Source: an uncultured Aquimarina sp. (GTDB taxonomy: Bacteria > Bacteroidota > Bacteroidia > Flavobacteriales > Flavobacteriaceae). From it: DNA of 64,000 nucleotides. How positions within the stretch are numbered: position 1 is the first letter of the stretch; each line of letters opens with the position of its first letter. Below the pieces are notes generated by a model that was not told the origin of the DNA, did not search any database, and worked only from the letters and a program-made list of their open reading frames with translations. The DNA is taken from the NCBI GenBank assembly GCA_947498705.1, contig CANMLW010000005.1:1-64000 (forward strand), read 5' to 3'. Below are positions 1 through 7,981 of this stretch, one piece after another. Made by a program: the position numbers and the translations under genes.

Positions 1-3
1 AAA

Positions 4-31
4 AAACCATTGAAGCTAGCTTCAATGGTTT
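4..31. terminator. Perfect 28-bp palindrome, probable bidirectional terminator
   Basis: A perfect inverted repeat runs from AAACCATTGAAGC to its complement with no spacer, flanked by A residues on the left and T/A-rich sequence on the right. It sits at the window edge, before the gene at 247, so it more likely ends a gene to the left than acts on this one. Seen directly; the terminator role is inferred. Confidence 0.6.
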
Positions 32-246
32 AAATTAAATTATTTAAAAACTGTCAACCTATTTTAGGACGACTCAGATAAACGAAAAAGAGCAAATTTT
101 AATAGATAGTTTTAAGGTAGAAATGGTATTATATCTTAAATTTAACACAAGACTCTTTAGCTCAAAAACAAGTTTATGTAATTGAGAAAGGGGTTCTAAT
201 TACATTTTGTAATAGAATAGTTATAATTTATTAAAACACAAATAAT

Positions 247-939
247 ATGATGGGATATTATATACTTGCCGGGGTTATTTTTTTGGTAAGTACGTTTGTG
301 AGTAACAAACTTAAAAGCAAATTTAAAAAGTACTCTAGAGTTAGTTTACAAAATGGCATGAGTGGGGCAGAGATTGCTACCAAAATGCTTCAGGATAGTG
401 GGATTACAGATGTAAAGGTGATTTCTACACCAGGTATGTTAACAGATCATTACAATCCTTTAAACAAAACTGTAAACCTAAGCGAGGGGGTGTATAACCA
501 ACGCAATGCAGCAGCAGCGGCGGTGGCAGCACATGAATGTGGGCATGCTGTACAACATGCAACAGCATATAGTTGGTTAACGATGAGGTCTAAAATTGTA
601 CCCGCAGTAGGAATCGCAAGTAAGTTTTCTAACCTTGCGATCATGGCAGGATTGGCATTATCGGCTTCGGGAATGGTATTTGGTACGACCGTATTTTTGA
701 TCGGTATCTTATTGTTTGCTGCTACCACCTTATTTGCATTTATTACACTACCTGTAGAATACGATGCCAGTAAAAGAGCATTGGTGTGGCTAGAAAGTAA
801 TAATATGCTTACATCACAAGAACATGCAGGAGCAAAGGATGCTCTAAAATGGGCAGCAAGAACCTATGTAGTTGCCGCTTTGGGGTCTCTGGCTACCTTA
901 TTATATTTTATTTCGATTTTTTTAAGCAGAAGAGATTGA
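247..939 (+). CDS. YugP-type neutral zinc metallopeptidase, membrane-bound
   Basis: A 230-residue protein of the YugP / DUF2268-like neutral zinc metallopeptidase family, which is of the same length elsewhere, so the gene is complete. It begins with a hydrophobic segment (residues 2-17). The zinc site is HECGH at residues 97-101, inside an Ala-rich helix (AAAAAVAAHECGHAVQHA), and two or three further hydrophobic segments follow (about 120-165 and 205-225). The protease domain should face the cytoplasm or be buried at the inner membrane. Substrate is unknown; family members are thought to act in membrane protein turnover. The next gene is on the other strand, so it is probably transcribed alone. 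Confidence 0.9.
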   Translation: MMGYYILAGVIFLVSTFVSNKLKSKFKKYSRVSLQNGMSGAEIATKMLQDSGITDVKVISTPGMLTDHYNPLNKTVNLSEGVYNQRNAAAAAVAAHECGHAVQHATAYSWLTMRSKIVPAVGIASKFSNLAIMAGLALSASGMVFGTTVFLIGILLFAATTLFAFITLPVEYDASKRALVWLESNNMLTSQEHAGAKDALKWAARTYVVAALGSLATLLYFISIFLSRRD

Positions 940-980
940 AAAGAAGTTTTGAATGTCTGAAACGTATACGAATTCATCAT

Positions 981-1063
981 TGTCAACCTGAACTTGTTTC
1001 AGGTTCTCATCATAGAAATTTGCTTATTAGCATGATAGGATTGCGAAATAAATTCGGAATGAC
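981..1063. repeat. Single diverged REP-like element
   Basis: Starts with CAACCTGAACTTGTTTCAGG, a small palindrome built like the array elements at 5.7-6.7 kb (CATTCTGGACTTGATCCAG), and ends in GGAATGAC, the same end as those elements. It is an isolated, diverged member of the same broad repeat class, placed just after the zinc peptidase gene. Confidence 0.6.
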
Positions 1064-1141
1064 TTAAAATAACATAGTTTACAAAACGGATAATCATAAA
1101 AGAAATAAAAAAGATCTTCAGAAAATTTTAAATAAAAAATT

Positions 1142-1176
1142 CACAGGCTTGTACGCGTTCAGGGTACAAGCCTGTG
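1142..1176 (-). terminator. 13-bp hairpin, probable terminator for minus-strand transcription
   Basis: CACAGGCTTGTAC pairs perfectly with GTACAAGCCTGTG over a 9-nt loop. On the minus strand the stem is followed by AATTTTTTATTT, the usual U-rich tail. It would end a minus-strand transcript from the gene at 1509-2066, leaving a 3' untranslated stretch of about 330 nt. Confidence 0.55.
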
Positions 1177-1508
1177 ACACTTTTGGGTGTGTCATCCTCC
1201 TTTCTACACTATTAGCTTAGATTTGCTGATTAAAACGTGTTTTCTTCTGGATGCTTTAAATGACAAGAAAATTACGTCGGTTTGAGTGTTTTTGCGTTAG
1301 CAAAAATGCACTTCGACATTGTTCAGCAGAACTATCGAAAACAAGTGATTTTCTAGCCATTTAGTTAATTCATCTCAAAATCATCTGAGGTACATTCAAA
1401 TCAGAATTGGTAGTATAGCTAATGATTCGAGTATTTTTTCCTTTTTGTAGCCCTGTGTGTGGGGTATCAGACTCGAATTATTGGATAGGGTGTACTATAC
1501 ACAAGAAA

Positions 1509-2066
1509 TTACAAAGATACTATCGTGGTAATTCTAAGAGAAGGATTGATCTGCGAGATAATGGTAATACTCTTATCTGTTTTTTCGATCACCTTGGTCT
1601 CAGGAATAGGCATCTTTTCTATTTGATGATGCATACTGGACAAGGTTGTTTCTTCCTTAGAAAATCGTTCAAGTAGTTTTGTTTCATATTTTGGTGAATT
1701 AAAATTAGAGTTTAGATAAACAGATAAAGGTCGAGGTTTAAAATCGATTAACCAGCTGATCAACTCTAGGTTAGCAGGTTTGGTCGATTTTGTTGCTCCT
1801 GTTAGAAAATTAATAATGGGCTTAAATCGATCCCCATCGGTGTTCTCGATAGCCTGCATCTTGTTTTCCCCTTCTTTAAATTTAAAAAAACGATTTAGAA
1901 TACTATCATCGTATTTTTCTTTTCTTCTGTTTAACAGCCATAGGCATGCCTCTTTAATTTGTTTGCGGGTAGGCTTTAAAAGGTAATTAATCATCTCTCC
2001 GCCTTTTTCCCTGTTGTACTTAGCAAGAATCTCATTCTTGTAGGTAACGCTCGTTTTTGTTTTCAT
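1509..2066 (-). CDS. Hypothetical protein, 185 residues
   Basis: Not recognised. The product is basic and Lys-rich, with no signal peptide, membrane segment or cysteine cluster. The N-terminal half is predicted largely helical (YLLKPTRKQIKEACLWLLNRRKEKY); the C-terminal third is Ser/Thr/Ile-rich with probable strands (KSITIISQINPSLRITTIV). The ATG at 2066 is preceded by a set of 10-bp tandem repeats. No neighbour on the same strand gives context. A real gene is likely from the length and amino acid usage, but function cannot be said. Confidence 0.6.
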   Translation of the reverse strand: MKTKTSVTYKNEILAKYNREKGGEMINYLLKPTRKQIKEACLWLLNRRKEKYDDSILNRFFKFKEGENKMQAIENTDGDRFKPIINFLTGATKSTKPANLELISWLIDFKPRPLSVYLNSNFNSPKYETKLLERFSKEETTLSSMHHQIEKMPIPETKVIEKTDKSITIISQINPSLRITTIVSL

Positions 2067-2082
2067 AGATATTTGGGTTATG

Positions 2083-2126
2083 TGGAATCTTTAGGATTTT
2101 TTAGGAATCTTTGGAATCCGTGGAAT
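2083..2126. repeat. Four tandem ~10-bp repeats upstream of the 1509-2066 gene
   Basis: On the + strand the units read GGAATCTTTA, GGATTTTTTA, GGAATCTTTG and GAATCCGTGG, then GAATT. The period is close to 10 bp, one helical turn, and the block lies 17 bp before the ATG at 2066. Repeats phased like this can be a multimeric protein-binding site or an intrinsically curved promoter. Confidence 0.55.
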
Positions 2127-2227
2127 TGTTTATTAGCATAGGCATAGGTTTATTATAAATTTATACTGAATTAAAAAACTGGGTATGGTTTCATAGTGCT
2201 AACATACTAAATGTATCGATCCAGTTC

Positions 2228-2243
2228 TTACGGAAATCCGTAA
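2228..2243. promoter_or_regulatory. 16-bp palindrome TTACGG-N4-CCGTAA, candidate operator
   Basis: TTACGGAAATCCGTAA is symmetric around a 4-nt spacer. The same architecture recurs at 7185-7200 and 7500-7515. It lies 190 bp before the small lipoprotein gene that precedes the histidine kinase and its regulator, which suggests autoregulation of that two-component group. The symmetry and recurrence are seen; the binding protein is inferred. Confidence 0.5.
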
Positions 2244-2418
2244 AGCGTAATGGTTAAAGCTCAACAGGAGAGTGGCTAAACATCATTATGTCGGATTTTA
2301 CTTTCCAATAAAAGTTAAGAGTAGGAGTACTCCCTTACAAAATGGTTTAAAATTGACCAAAAACTTCGGCAAAGCGCCGAGAAGCATCCCTATTGTTTAA
2401 TATTAAAATTTTTAAATT

Positions 2419-2583
2419 ATGAGAACTATATACTATATATTAATCGCCCTATTTATGACTGTTAGTTTTACCGCTTGTACCGCCGATAGTATCGCAGAGA
2501 ATGAACCTACTTTTGAAGAAGAAGCTGGTGCACCTGGAGATGATGGAAGAGTCACAGATGAAGAGGATAGTGGAGGAAATTAA
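2419..2583 (+). CDS. Small lipoprotein, 54 residues
   Basis: Short open frame that encodes MRTIYYILIALFMTVSFTAC followed by an acidic tail (TADSIAENEPTFEEEA...EEDSGGN). The hydrophobic N-terminus ending in FTAC is a lipoprotein signal with the acylated Cys at residue 20; the mature protein would be only about 35 residues, very acidic and Gly/Asp-rich, tethered in the envelope. It is followed by a 24-bp hairpin and then by the TPR histidine kinase. Its position suggests a partner or ligand-like accessory of that sensor, which is an inference. No family recognised. Confidence 0.7.
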   Translation: MRTIYYILIALFMTVSFTACTADSIAENEPTFEEEAGAPGDDGRVTDEEDSGGN

Positions 2584-2608
2584 TTAATAGCTTTTTTTGA
2601 GTTAATAG

Positions 2609-2667
2609 AATTAAATTCGGTGTGAGGAATAGAATAAAAAAGCCTATTCCTCACACCGAATTTAATT
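2609..2667 (+). terminator. 24-bp perfect hairpin just before the histidine kinase
   Basis: Arms at 2609-2632 and 2644-2667 are exact complements over an 11-nt A-rich loop. The right arm ends 15 bp before the kinase ATG at 2683. The tail (TAGTATTTTAGG) is only weakly U-rich, so it may be a leaky terminator that lowers kinase expression relative to the lipoprotein, or a structure that protects or cleaves the shared mRNA. Confidence 0.6.
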
Positions 2668-2682
2668 TAGTATTTTAGGGGC

Positions 2683-4638
2683 ATGAAACTTTGGCGTGTC
2701 AATTTCCCCTTTTTTATTGTATTAGGGGTATTCTTTTTATGGGCATTTATCCCTGTTTTTGGGCAAACAAAAAATCAAACTTCCTGGTCTCAAGGAAAAC
2801 AAGATAGTATTGCCCGATATTATCAATTGAGTAAGTCTGATTTATTATCCTTAGAGGAACGTTTGAAGAATGTATCTATTTTTTTAAAAGGAGCATGGTT
2901 ATCTCAAAATGATTCTTTGGTATATAATGGATTAATGCAAAAAACAATGCTATTAGGTAGAGTAAGACAATATGATAGTGCAATTATTTATACACATCAA
3001 TTATATGATTTAGCCAAAAATAATTTTGATACACTTTATATAGAAAATGCGTATAGAAAACTAGGGATTTATTATAAAAAGAATGATCAATTATCAGAAG
3101 CTTTCCATTATTATAACAAAGCATTTATAATTGCTAGAAAAAAACAAGATACTATAAAAATAGGTAGAAATTTATTGAATATGGCAAATATTCAGGCTAC
3201 TTTAGGAGACTATTCAGGGAGTAAAACTACAGCAATTGATGGAGTCAAGTATTTAGAGAATTCGAAACAAATAAAAAACCTTTCTGGGTTATATCATATT
3301 ATTTCTGTAGCGAATAGGTATCAGAAAAACTATAAAGATGCTTTGATATATAATAAAAAAGCTCAAGCTCTGGGAGCAGATAGTGTATCTATCGAAAAGA
3401 TAAAATTAAAAAACATTTTAATCTTTAAGTGTACTGAAGCAAATATATTGGCGGATAAAATGGATTACACAAAAGCATTGCCAATATTAAAGGAATTAGC
3501 TATTAATCCTGTAGTAAAAAAAGATTCAAGTGAATATGCAAGGGTACTAAATAATTTAGGTTATATATTATGGTTGGAAAATAAAAAAAATATTACTTCC
3601 GAAGTAATGCTAATCAAAGCTTTAAAAATTCGAGAACAAATAAAAGATATTGAAGGTTTGTCGGCAAGCAATATTCATTTAACCGAGTATTATTTTAATG
3701 TAAATAAAGATAAAGCTTTAACACATGCTAAAGAAGCATATAAAAATGCAAAAAAGTATAATGGGCTTAAAACTATTATGGAATCTCTTGGTTTTATAAT
3801 TGAACTAAAAGAGAATACAAATAAAGAGGCTAGAGAATTTAAAGAGGTATCTAATACATTACAGGAAGTTAATCAAAGCAATCGTGAGATGTATGCGGTT
3901 ACCAAATACGAAAATGATAAATTGGCGAATGAAAACCTTACCTTAAAAGCGGAAAAAGCCAAAAAAGAGCGCCAACAGATTATCTATCTTTTTACCTCGT
4001 TGTTTGTTATATTGAGTACTGGGGTGGTGTTTTATTTATTACGACAACGTCATAAACGAGAAAAAATACGTGAGGTCTATAATGCAGAGGCACGTATTTC
4101 TAAACGATTACACGACGAGTTGGCCAATGATGTATATCATGTCATGAACCAGGTACAGAACCACCAAAACAGCCAGGAGGTACTAGATAAATTAGAACAT
4201 ATTTATAACAGAACCCGCGATATATCCAGAGAGAACAACAGTTTTGATATTGGCCCTAACTTTGCACAAGAGCTTAGTGCGATGCTAAGTAGTTTTGGTA
4301 GCTGGGATACCCAGATTATTATCAAAGATATTGATGAGATCAATTGGCAGGCAATTACCCCAGAGAAAAAAATTATTGTGCATCGTGCCCTGCAAGAGCT
4401 CATGGTAAATATGAAAAAACACAGTGAGGCGGGCTTGGTGGCCATCACTTTTAAAAAGGAAGCCAAAAAAGTACTAATTACCTATGCCGATAATGGTATT
4501 GGGGTGTCAGAAGACGATATAATTTATTGTAACGGACTTAAGAATACGGAAAACCGTATAAAAACAATTGGGGGATCATTTATCTTTGACACAGATAAAG
4601 GAAAAGGATTTAAAGCTAAAATGCATTTTCCTAGTTAA
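2683..4638 (+). CDS. TPR-containing sensor histidine kinase
   Basis: A 651-residue sensor. It has an N-terminal signal/membrane segment (residues 9-28), a periplasmic region of TPR-like helical pairs (about 60-400, for instance AIIYTHQLYDLAKNNFDTLY and AFHYYNKAFIIARKKQDT), a coiled coil (about 400-435), one membrane helix (about 436-455) and a cytoplasmic kinase core. The phosphoacceptor is in RLHDELAND (HisKA_3 type), and the ATPase domain shows ADNGIGV and a C-terminal GLKNTENRIKTIGGSF. This is the usual Bacteroidota partner of LuxR-type regulators, and that regulator follows after 16 bp. The sensor half is much more AT-rich than the kinase half. Confidence 0.92.
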   Translation: MKLWRVNFPFFIVLGVFFLWAFIPVFGQTKNQTSWSQGKQDSIARYYQLSKSDLLSLEERLKNVSIFLKGAWLSQNDSLVYNGLMQKTMLLGRVRQYDSAIIYTHQLYDLAKNNFDTLYIENAYRKLGIYYKKNDQLSEAFHYYNKAFIIARKKQDTIKIGRNLLNMANIQATLGDYSGSKTTAIDGVKYLENSKQIKNLSGLYHIISVANRYQKNYKDALIYNKKAQALGADSVSIEKIKLKNILIFKCTEANILADKMDYTKALPILKELAINPVVKKDSSEYARVLNNLGYILWLENKKNITSEVMLIKALKIREQIKDIEGLSASNIHLTEYYFNVNKDKALTHAKEAYKNAKKYNGLKTIMESLGFIIELKENTNKEAREFKEVSNTLQEVNQSNREMYAVTKYENDKLANENLTLKAEKAKKERQQIIYLFTSLFVILSTGVVFYLLRQRHKREKIREVYNAEARISKRLHDELANDVYHVMNQVQNHQNSQEVLDKLEHIYNRTRDISRENNSFDIGPNFAQELSAMLSSFGSWDTQIIIKDIDEINWQAITPEKKIIVHRALQELMVNMKKHSEAGLVAITFKKEAKKVLITYADNGIGVSEDDIIYCNGLKNTENRIKTIGGSFIFDTDKGKGFKAKMHFPS

Positions 4639-4654
4639 TAATAAGAAAGCGATT

Positions 4655-5323
4655 ATGTTTAGTAAAGTTTTAGTAACAGAAGATCTTGGTAGTATTAACC
4701 ATGGTATCGCACAGATTCTTCATGAAAGAACGGGTATCCATGAGATACAACAGGCACAATATTGTGACGATGCATACTTAAAATTTAGAAGAGCGCATCG
4801 AGATGAAATGCCTTATGATCTCTTGATTACAGACCTTTCGTTCAAAGAGAGTCATCGCGAAAGAAAATTAGTTTCTGGTACACAATTAATAGACGCAATC
4901 AAAATGATAGATCCCCGTATCAAAGTGATTGTATATTCTATGGAGGATCGCCCCGGTAAGATTAAGACCTTTTTTGCAGAGCAAGGTATCGATGGATACG
5001 TATGCAAAGGAAGACATGGTCTTAATGAATTGGTGCAATCTGTTAATGAAGTATCGAATAACAAAACCTATGTGTCACCCCAACTAGAAAGCGCAATGAA
5101 TAAAAATAATATTTTCGAGCTTAAGGATTATGATATCCTTTTGCTAAAACACTTGTCAAATGGTCTTACCCAAGAACAAATAGGAGTCTATTTTAAGCAA
5201 CATCAGATCTCTCCTAACAGTACCAGTTCTATAGAAAAAAGGCTGAATAAACTCAAATTCAACTTCAAAGCCAAAAATGCAATCCATTTGGTTGCTATGA
5301 CCAAAGATCTCGGACTTTTGTAA
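4655..5323 (+). CDS. LuxR/NarL-type response regulator
   Basis: A 222-residue response regulator. The receiver domain (residues 1-125) has the acidic pocket ED at 9-10, the phosphoacceptor Asp in LLITDLSF and the Lys in VCKGRHG. The C-terminal part (150-222) holds a GerE-like helix-turn-helix (LSNGLTQEQIGVYFKQ...STSSIEKRLNKL). The ATG at 4655 is 16 bp after the kinase stop; an in-frame ATG at 4568 lies inside the kinase gene and is not needed. It should be phosphorylated by the preceding kinase and bind DNA as a dimer; the 16-bp palindromes at 2228, 7185 and 7500 are candidate targets. Confidence 0.92.
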   Translation: MFSKVLVTEDLGSINHGIAQILHERTGIHEIQQAQYCDDAYLKFRRAHRDEMPYDLLITDLSFKESHRERKLVSGTQLIDAIKMIDPRIKVIVYSMEDRPGKIKTFFAEQGIDGYVCKGRHGLNELVQSVNEVSNNKTYVSPQLESAMNKNNIFELKDYDILLLKHLSNGLTQEQIGVYFKQHQISPNSTSSIEKRLNKLKFNFKAKNAIHLVAMTKDLGLL

Positions 5324-5659
5324 AGTGTTTCCTCGAAATAGAGCTAAATCTATATTGTTTGTCATGCAGAACTTGATTCGGCATCTTACTTAATGTGCAA
5401 ATAGCCAAGAAGTATGAGATCCCAAATCTAGTTTGGGATGATATTATAAACTGATTTAGCATAGTAAAAATAGGATAGGCTTGTATATATTAACGCAAGT
5501 TTGATACGGGCTTTTTATCATAAAATCTGCTATATCAAATGATGTTTCTTATCGAAACCAAGAAAAGATGTATCGACTTTTCGACAAGCCTGTCCTTATT
5601 ATTATTTCTGATTTTTACAAAGAATACTTTAGATACCTATAAAACTAAAGTTTTAACAT
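5324..5659. other. Intergenic region with inverted repeats after the regulator
   Basis: No gene. It contains a REP-like fragment (TGTCATGCAGAACTTG near 5362), a hairpin ATCCCAAA-TCTAG-TTTGGGAT (5419-5439), and a long-range inverted pair AGGATAGGCTTGT (about 5470) / ACAAGCCTGTCCT (about 5585) with one G-T pair. It looks like a pile of old REP-type insertions at the end of the regulator transcript. Confidence 0.55.
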
Positions 5660-6690
5660 AATTGCCATTCTGGACTTGATCCAGAATCTTTTCGTTCCGT
5701 AATTATAATAGATTCCTGCCTACGCAGGAATGACAAATTGAAACCTATGTCATTCTGGACTTGATCCAGAATCTAAGTTCTGTTTCAATGACAAAAACCT
5801 AAAAATGAGTGTCATTCTGGACCTGATCCAGAATCTTTTCATTCCGTAATTATAATAGATTCTTGCCTACGCAGGAATGACAAATTAAAACCTATGTCAT
5901 TCTGGACTTGATCCAGAATCTAAGTTCTGTTTCAATGACAAAAACCTAAAAATGAGTGTCATTCTGGACCTGATCCAGAATCTTTTCGTTCCGTAATTAT
6001 AATAGATTCCTGCCTACGCAGGAATGACAAATTGAAACCAATATCATTCTGGACTTGATCCAGAATCTAAGTTCTGTTTCAATGACAAAAACCTAAAAAT
6101 GAGTGTCATTCCGGCGTAGGCCGGAATCTTTTCGTTTCACTGCGATTGAAATGGATTCCAGCCTTTAGTTTATCCTGAGTTTATCGAAGGGCTGGAATGA
6201 CACTTTACCGAAAGACTGTAATGATAAAAAAACCTATGTCATTCTGGACTTGATCCAGAATCCATGTTCTGTTTCAATGATAAAGATTCCTACCTTTAGT
6301 TTATCCTGAGTTTATCAAAGGGCAGGAATGACAAAAAAACGTATGTCATTCTGGACTTGATCCAGAATCTAAGTTCTGTTTCAATGACAAAAACCTAAAA
6401 ATGAGTGTCATTCCGGCGTAGGCCGGAATCTTTTCGTTTCACTGCGATTGAAATGGATTCCAGCCTTTAGTTTATCCTGAGTTTATCGAAGGGAAAGAAT
6501 GACAAAGAAACCTATGTCATTCTGGGTCTGATCCAGAATCTTTTCGTTCCGTAATTATAATAGATTCCTGCCTACGCAGGAATGACAAATTGAAACCTAT
6601 GTCATTCTGGACTTGATCCAGAATCTAAGTTCTGTTTCAATGACAAAAACCTAAAAATGAGTGTCATTCCGGCGTAGGCTGGAATCCATT
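5660..6690. repeat. REP-like palindrome array with 147-bp higher-order period
   Basis: At least ten copies of the core CATTCTGGACYTGATCCAG begin near 5666, 5751, 5813, 5898, 5960, 6045, 6240, 6357, 6518 and 6603. Spacing alternates 85 and 62 bp, so the first three composite units repeat at exactly 147 bp (5666, 5813, 5960, then a variant at 6107). The composite joins a core, a TTTTCGTTCCGTAATTATAA segment, an inverse element (CCTGCCTACGCAGG), GAATGAC, a second core, and AAGTTCTGTTTCAATGAC. Variants carry CATTCCGGCGTAGGCCGG (6107, 6409, 6665) and TTTATCCTGAGTTTATCGAA. Near-identity of the units shows recent tandem amplification. Confidence 0.9.
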
Positions 6691-6993
6691 TTGGTTGTAC
6701 CAATCGTAAGCTAAATCTTTCCAGTCATGGTTATTTTCTTCGATAAGATTAATTTTCCATTGTCTTTTCCATGATTTCAGTCTTTTCTCTCTACGAATAG
6801 CATCTTCTACAAATTGATATACTTCAAAATATACTAATTTGTTCAGGTTGTATTTTTTAGTAAAACCATCTACTAATTTATTTTTATGTTCAAATATCCT
6901 TCTTTCCAGATTATTAGTCATCCCAATGTATAGTGTTCCATTCTTTTTATTCGTAAGAATGTATACTGCATATTGATGTTCGGGTTTGAGCAT
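6664..6993 (-). CDS. GIY-YIG nuclease domain protein
   Basis: A 109-residue single-domain GIY-YIG nuclease of the UPF0213-like kind. The signature is at residues 8-37 (YAVYILTNKKNGTLYIG, then T26, R31-R32, E35-H36), followed by the LVYFE strand and the helix AIRREKRLKSWKR carrying the conserved Arg/Glu. The last codons (FQPTPE) and the stop TGA lie inside a REP-like element of the neighbouring array, so the natural 3' end was replaced or formed by a repeat. Family members are proposed repair or mobile-DNA nucleases; here the physical union with the repeats suggests a link to their spread, which is inference. Confidence 0.88.
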   Translation of the reverse strand: MLKPEHQYAVYILTNKKNGTLYIGMTNNLERRIFEHKNKLVDGFTKKYNLNKLVYFEVYQFVEDAIRREKRLKSWKRQWKINLIEENNHDWKDLAYDWYNQNGFQPTPE

Positions 6994-7046
6994 ATTGTTT
7001 TGTTAAAGATACTAACTCGATAAAACTACAATTTTTATAAAAACTG

Positions 7047-7070
7047 TCATTCTGGACTTGATCCAGAATC
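7047..7070. repeat. Isolated REP core copy
   Basis: TCATTCTGGACTTGATCCAG plus AATC, identical to the array core, standing alone on the far side of the GIY-YIG gene. The nuclease gene is therefore bracketed by copies of the same palindrome. Confidence 0.8.
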
Positions 7071-7184
7071 TATACCTCACACCACCACAAAAACAACTTT
7101 GACACTTTTTTAACGAACTAAATATTTTTTTAACTTCTTCATTTAGAAAGTTATAAATCCAAAAATAAAAATGAAGTCTTTTTC

Positions 7185-7200
7185 TTATGGAAACCCGTAA
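7185..7200. promoter_or_regulatory. Second copy of the TTAYGG-N4-CCGTAA palindrome
   Basis: TTATGGAAACCCGTAA, one mismatch from perfect symmetry, with the same 4-nt spacer as the site at 2228. It lies upstream of the short transcription unit that ends at the terminator at 7393-7434. Confidence 0.45.
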
Positions 7201-7434
7201 GTAAATAATTGAAAGTGTTTGTAATTTTGGGCATTATTTTATGCAAAGCATCTTGGCTAACCATAAAGTCATACATACATAAGATGGAGGTTATTAAAAA
7301 AACAACCCCACAATTGTAAAACTTTGGCGAGCCAACAAAAGCAGGGTCTGAATAACGATTGATTATTAACCAACCATTATGTATGTTAAGAAACATCATT
7401 CATAAATATTACATTTGTGAATGATGTCTTTTTG
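7201..7434 (+). ncRNA. Possible small RNA or micropeptide transcript
   Basis: The stretch begins right after a palindromic operator and ends in a clean intrinsic terminator, but holds no gene. A TTTG at about 7218-7221 with an AT-rich segment downstream could serve as a Bacteroidota promoter. Two tiny frames (ATG at 7241 and at 7284, 13 and 11 codons) exist but have no support. A transcript of about 150-200 nt is the simplest reading; whether it is coding cannot be told. Confidence 0.3.
7393..7434 (+). terminator. Intrinsic terminator
   Basis: ACATCATTCA (7393-7402) pairs perfectly with TGAATGATGT (7418-7427) over a 15-nt loop and is followed by CTTTTTGG. Strong for a + strand transcript although no gene precedes it. 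Confidence 0.65.
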
Positions 7435-7499
7435 GTATCAATCTTAAGAGGGTGTTATGTATTCCTACAGGCACAATATAGTAAGAAGCTTTCAATTAG

Positions 7500-7515
7500 T
7501 TACGGTTTTCCGTAA
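7500..7515. promoter_or_regulatory. Third copy of the TTAYGG-N4-CCGTAA palindrome
   Basis: TTACGGTTTTCCGTAA has perfect 6-bp arms and a 4-nt spacer, as at 2228. It lies 65 bp after the terminator at 7434, so it could control a further + strand transcript running toward the hairpin at 7982. Confidence 0.5.
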
Positions 7516-7981
7516 GTTATTTTTCTTTTTTTTTGATTTTTTTAAGAGTGCCTTTTTTAACGTTAATTTTATGTAAACGGGTATTTTGTTGATTTATAAG
7601 TACTTAAAAACCAGATTGTAAGACCAAACTTACAAAGTGCTCTACCTAGCTGTAGGAATAAAACTTTAAAAGTATATAGTATCCGAATACCTTTATAAAA
7701 ATAAGGGATAAACATAGGGTAAAAATGTATGAAATAGCATAAGTTTTACCTTGTATAATCAGTTTGTCTATAGCCCGGATTTGATAAAAATAGTTGATGG
7801 TTGTTAGTTTTTGGTTGATTGGGGTAAAATTTATATTTAACACATAATAATACCTTGTACTCAACAATAAAACTGCCGACCTCTGATATTCGTTTTCTGA
7901 CTTAAATAGGTTACCAGTAAAAAAGTAAACATAAGATTCCTTTATTTCTATAGTAAACTCAAAATATGGATATTAACCTAT

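Larger units (their letters stand above)
940..1508. other. Intergenic region with REP-like element and hairpin, no gene
   Basis: No convincing coding region. It holds a REP-like element (981-1063), a strong hairpin (1142-1176), and around 1285-1350 a stretch with CTTCGACATTGTTCAGC and TATCGAAA, a degenerate relative of the TCGA-rich repeats common in bacterial intergenic DNA. Two short open frames here lack any codon bias or recognisable content. Confidence 0.6.
2067..2418. other. Intergenic region between divergent genes
   Basis: About 350 bp between the minus-strand gene ending its 5' side at 2066 and the lipoprotein at 2419. It carries the phased repeats (2083-2126), the 16-bp palindrome (2228-2243), a small palindrome GGAGTACTCC (2324-2333) and a short hairpin around TCGGCAAAGCGCCGA near 2367-2383. 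Promoters for both directions must lie here, but I could not fix a convincing -33/-7 pair. Confidence 0.5.

Noticed and set aside
1422..1676. 84-residue plus-strand open frame
   Set aside because: It overlaps the more plausible minus-strand gene at 1509-2066 and its sequence looks like an antisense shadow.
5660..6690. CRISPR array
   Set aside because: Repeats alternate at 62 and 85 bp, the spacers are themselves repeated, the units are palindromic, and there are no cas genes.
7284..7319. Lasso-peptide-like leader (MEVIKKTTPQL) with conserved P-x-L
   Set aside because: A stop follows at once, there is no core peptide, and no lasso cyclase, protease or RRE gene is near.
7646..7867. 73-residue minus-strand open frame in the geneless region
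   Set aside because: AT-rich, aromatic-biased sequence without a promoter or family; fits chance open frames in low-GC DNA.
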